From Hyphomonadaceae bacterium (GTDB lineage Bacteria > Pseudomonadota > Alphaproteobacteria > Caulobacterales > Aquidulcibacteraceae): 8,027 nt of DNA. Both the position numbers and the translations under genes were made by a program. The DNA is taken from contig JALOSP010000051.1 in the NCBI GenBank assembly GCA_025458365.1, positions 1 through 8,027 of the forward strand. Reading direction: 5' to 3'. Positions 6,767-8,027 of this stretch are shown in pieces. The first letter of the stretch is position 1. Each line of letters opens with the position of its first letter. The notes under the pieces were generated by a model. That model did not search any database. It was not told the origin of the DNA and worked only from the letters and a program-made list of their open reading frames with translations.

Positions 6767-7423
6767 TCACGCAGGCTGCGTTTCCGGTGCGGTCTCTGCA
6801 AAGGCCGGATGCTCCATCGCGTGGTCACGGGCGGCCACCAGCAGCGGGAACGGTGTCAGATCGACCTGATAGCGTACTGCATTCCGCATCTGTGGCACCA
6901 GACAGATGTCTGCCAGCGTGGGGCTTTCACCAAACAGGAAGCGGCCTGATGCCCAGTCGCGACGGGCGGTTTCACGCTCCAGCCCGGCAAAGCCGCGCAC
7001 GATCCAGTCGGCACACCACTGCGCCTGCCGGTCCGTGTCGGCACCAAATTCGGCGCCCAGCTTCTGGCGCACGCCAAGATTCTGCACCGGGAAAATGTCC
7101 TCGGTGATCACGCTGGCAAAAGCGCGGCAGCGGGCGCGCTCCACCGGATCGGCTGGCAACAGGGCAGGGGCTGGCAGCATCTCGTCCAGAAAGGCCAGGA
7201 TCGCCATTGACTGGGTCAATACCGTGCCATCGCCAAGCACGAGGGCGGGCACGCGCTGGTTGGGGTTCAAATCCGAATAGGCTGCGCTCTTGTGGCTGCC
7301 ATCCAGCAGCGAAACTGGTGTGGTGGTCCACGCCAGGCCCTTCAGGTGCAACCCGATCCGCACGCGCCAGCTGGCCGATGAATGGGCAAAGGTGTGCAAG
7401 GTCAGTGGCAGGGCAATCGTCAT
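6767..7423 (-). CDS. maiA: Zeta-class GST, maleylacetoacetate isomerase-like
   Basis: The 218-residue protein is a glutathione S-transferase fold enzyme that most resembles maleylacetoacetate isomerase, which uses glutathione to convert maleylacetoacetate to fumarylacetoacetate after homogentisate ring opening. Signature segments are SSASWRVRIGLHLKGL (15-30, the SSxxxRVRI active-site loop, with the Cys of the animal enzymes replaced by Ala, a change common in bacteria), NPNQRVPAL (53-61), QSMAIL (71-76, glutathione gamma-glutamyl binding), DIFPVQNL (109-116), GESPTLADICLVPQ (165-178) and the C-terminal HPAFAETAPETQPA. The HPPD gene directly downstream supports the role. Start is the ATG at 7423; there is no clear ribosome binding site and a hairpin abuts the start codon. 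Other GST functions cannot be excluded. Confidence 0.88.
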   Translation of the reverse strand: MTIALPLTLHTFAHSSASWRVRIGLHLKGLAWTTTPVSLLDGSHKSAAYSDLNPNQRVPALVLGDGTVLTQSMAILAFLDEMLPAPALLPADPVERARCRAFASVITEDIFPVQNLGVRQKLGAEFGADTDRQAQWCADWIVRGFAGLERETARRDWASGRFLFGESPTLADICLVPQMRNAVRYQVDLTPFPLLVAARDHAMEHPAFAETAPETQPA

Positions 7424-7440
7424 GGCGTTTCGTTACGCCA
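7423..7440 (-). promoter_or_regulatory. Hairpin abutting the maiA-like start codon
   Basis: Read on the minus strand, TGGCGT (7435-7440) and ACGCCA (7423-7428) form a 6-bp stem around a 6-nt loop, and the last paired base is the A of the ATG. No Shine-Dalgarno sequence lies in the usual place. The stem could limit translation initiation, or the transcript may start at or near the ATG. It is short enough to be chance. Confidence 0.25.
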
Positions 7441-7508
7441 GCTTGCCCGCCCGGAAAAGACCCCCGACCGTGGCTGGACATTCAGCGGTTTGGTCGTAGG
7501 CTGCGCTC

Positions 7509-8027
7509 ATGAAATGTCATATCCTTTCCCGCGTGCTTCCCGCCTTGATCTGTGGGCTGTCTGTCCTGTCCGGTTGCACCACCTCCGGCCGCGATGGGTC
7601 AGGCGGGGCCCCCGCAGCCGCCATGCCGTCACAGCCGGCCGTCCAGCCGCTGTCACTCGTGGTCGGCCCGCTGCCAGTTCACGCCGGCGCCTGGCGAAAC
7701 CAACGACTTCCATGTCCGTTCATTCTATTTCAGCGCCCCCAATCTGCCTGGCGCGGCACTCTATACCCAGATCAATTCGGGACCGCAGCGGACGGTCTAT
7801 CGCCAGCGCGTAACCCTGCTCAGCGAAAACCCTGACGGTACGATCACCGGGCGCAGCTTTGCCTTTGTCGATCCAGCCCGGTTTGTTGACGCGTGGGACA
7901 AGGGTGACGCCCTGCATGCACTGACCCCGGGCGACTTGACGGCGGGGTTCGAGGCAATGCCGGGCAGTTCTTGCGACATGATCTGGCGGCGCAGCGGCGA
8001 GGCGAGCTGGGAAGGGCGGATCAGCCA
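7509..8027 (+). pseudogene. CpcT/CpeT-like lipoprotein, frameshifted and cut by the window edge
   Basis: The gene starts at the ATG at 7509 with a lipoprotein signal peptide: basic MKCHILSR, a hydrophobic core and the lipobox LSGC with Cys23 as the lipidation site, then a low-complexity Ala/Pro linker and LSLVVGPL. From about 7675 the coding sense moves to another frame (+1 relative to the start): QFTPAPGETNDFHVRSFYF, ALYTQINSG, RQRVTLLSENPDG, FVDPARFVDAW, SSCDMIWRRSGEASWEGRIS, continuing off the window. This pattern of RQR, a late CDMIW and a following G-rich strand resembles the CpcT/CpeT chromophore lyase family. In the starting frame translation would end at 7835 with an unrelated tail. 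The break lies around 7668-7676, as one extra base or two missing. Function in a non-cyanobacterium is unknown; a lipid-anchored envelope protein is expected. It is divergent from the maiA-like gene. Confidence 0.72.

Noticed and set aside
6667..6828. In-frame 54-codon N-terminal extension of HPPD
   Set aside because: It overlaps the maiA-like gene, has no ribosome binding site, and the ATG at 6666 has an AAGGAG and gives the usual HPPD length and ligand positions.
7594..8027. Alternative reading that the CpcT/CpeT-like gene starts at the ATG at 7594 in the downstream frame
   Set aside because: The first 27 residues would be an odd Pro/Arg/Ser/Cys-rich stretch, whereas the other frame over the same bases gives a normal lipoprotein linker, so a frameshift explains the data better.

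Overview
The window is GC-rich and densely coded, with clean Shine-Dalgarno sites before several genes and short spacers. Nothing in it looks like phage, insertion sequence, CRISPR, tRNA or rRNA. The gene content (a Zn-finger-less DnaJ-like protein divergent from pdxH, a HCKSGADR-type phosphatase, a CpcT/CpeT-like lipoprotein, zeta-type GST with HPPD) and the base composition suggest an alphaproteobacterium, perhaps of the Hyphomonadaceae/Maricaulales/Caulobacterales kind. That placement is inferred from family resemblance, not from a search.

Left part (1-2764): the 3' end of a dual-specificity-type phosphatase converges on a two-gene minus-strand unit, pdxH (pyridoxal phosphate synthesis) followed by a classical short-chain dehydrogenase. 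Divergent from pdxH is a small DnaJ/CbpA-like co-chaperone with a J domain and two C-terminal beta-barrel segments, but no Zn finger and no Gly/Phe region.

Middle (2765-5460): a TetR-family regulator (minus) is divergent from an exported protein carrying two retropepsin-type DTGS motifs in one chain. It is followed on the plus strand by a PlsC-type lysophospholipid acyltransferase. A LacI-operator-like palindrome lies in the gap before the acyltransferase.

Right part (5461-8027): a compound palindromic intergenic element of about 125 bp separates the convergent ends of the acyltransferase and HPPD genes. HPPD and an upstream maleylacetoacetate isomerase-like GST form a minus-strand tyrosine/homogentisate catabolism pair; homogentisate dioxygenase and fumarylacetoacetase are not in the window. 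Divergent from the GST gene begins a lipoprotein whose body is a CpcT/CpeT-like domain. Its signal peptide and its domain lie in different reading frames, so it is either a pseudogene or carries a sequencing error near 7668-7676. It runs off the right edge.

Most of the region is ordinary housekeeping and accessory metabolism. The points most worth a second look are the broken CpcT/CpeT-like lipoprotein, the compound palindrome, the twin-DTGS exported protease-like protein and a few candidate regulatory repeats.
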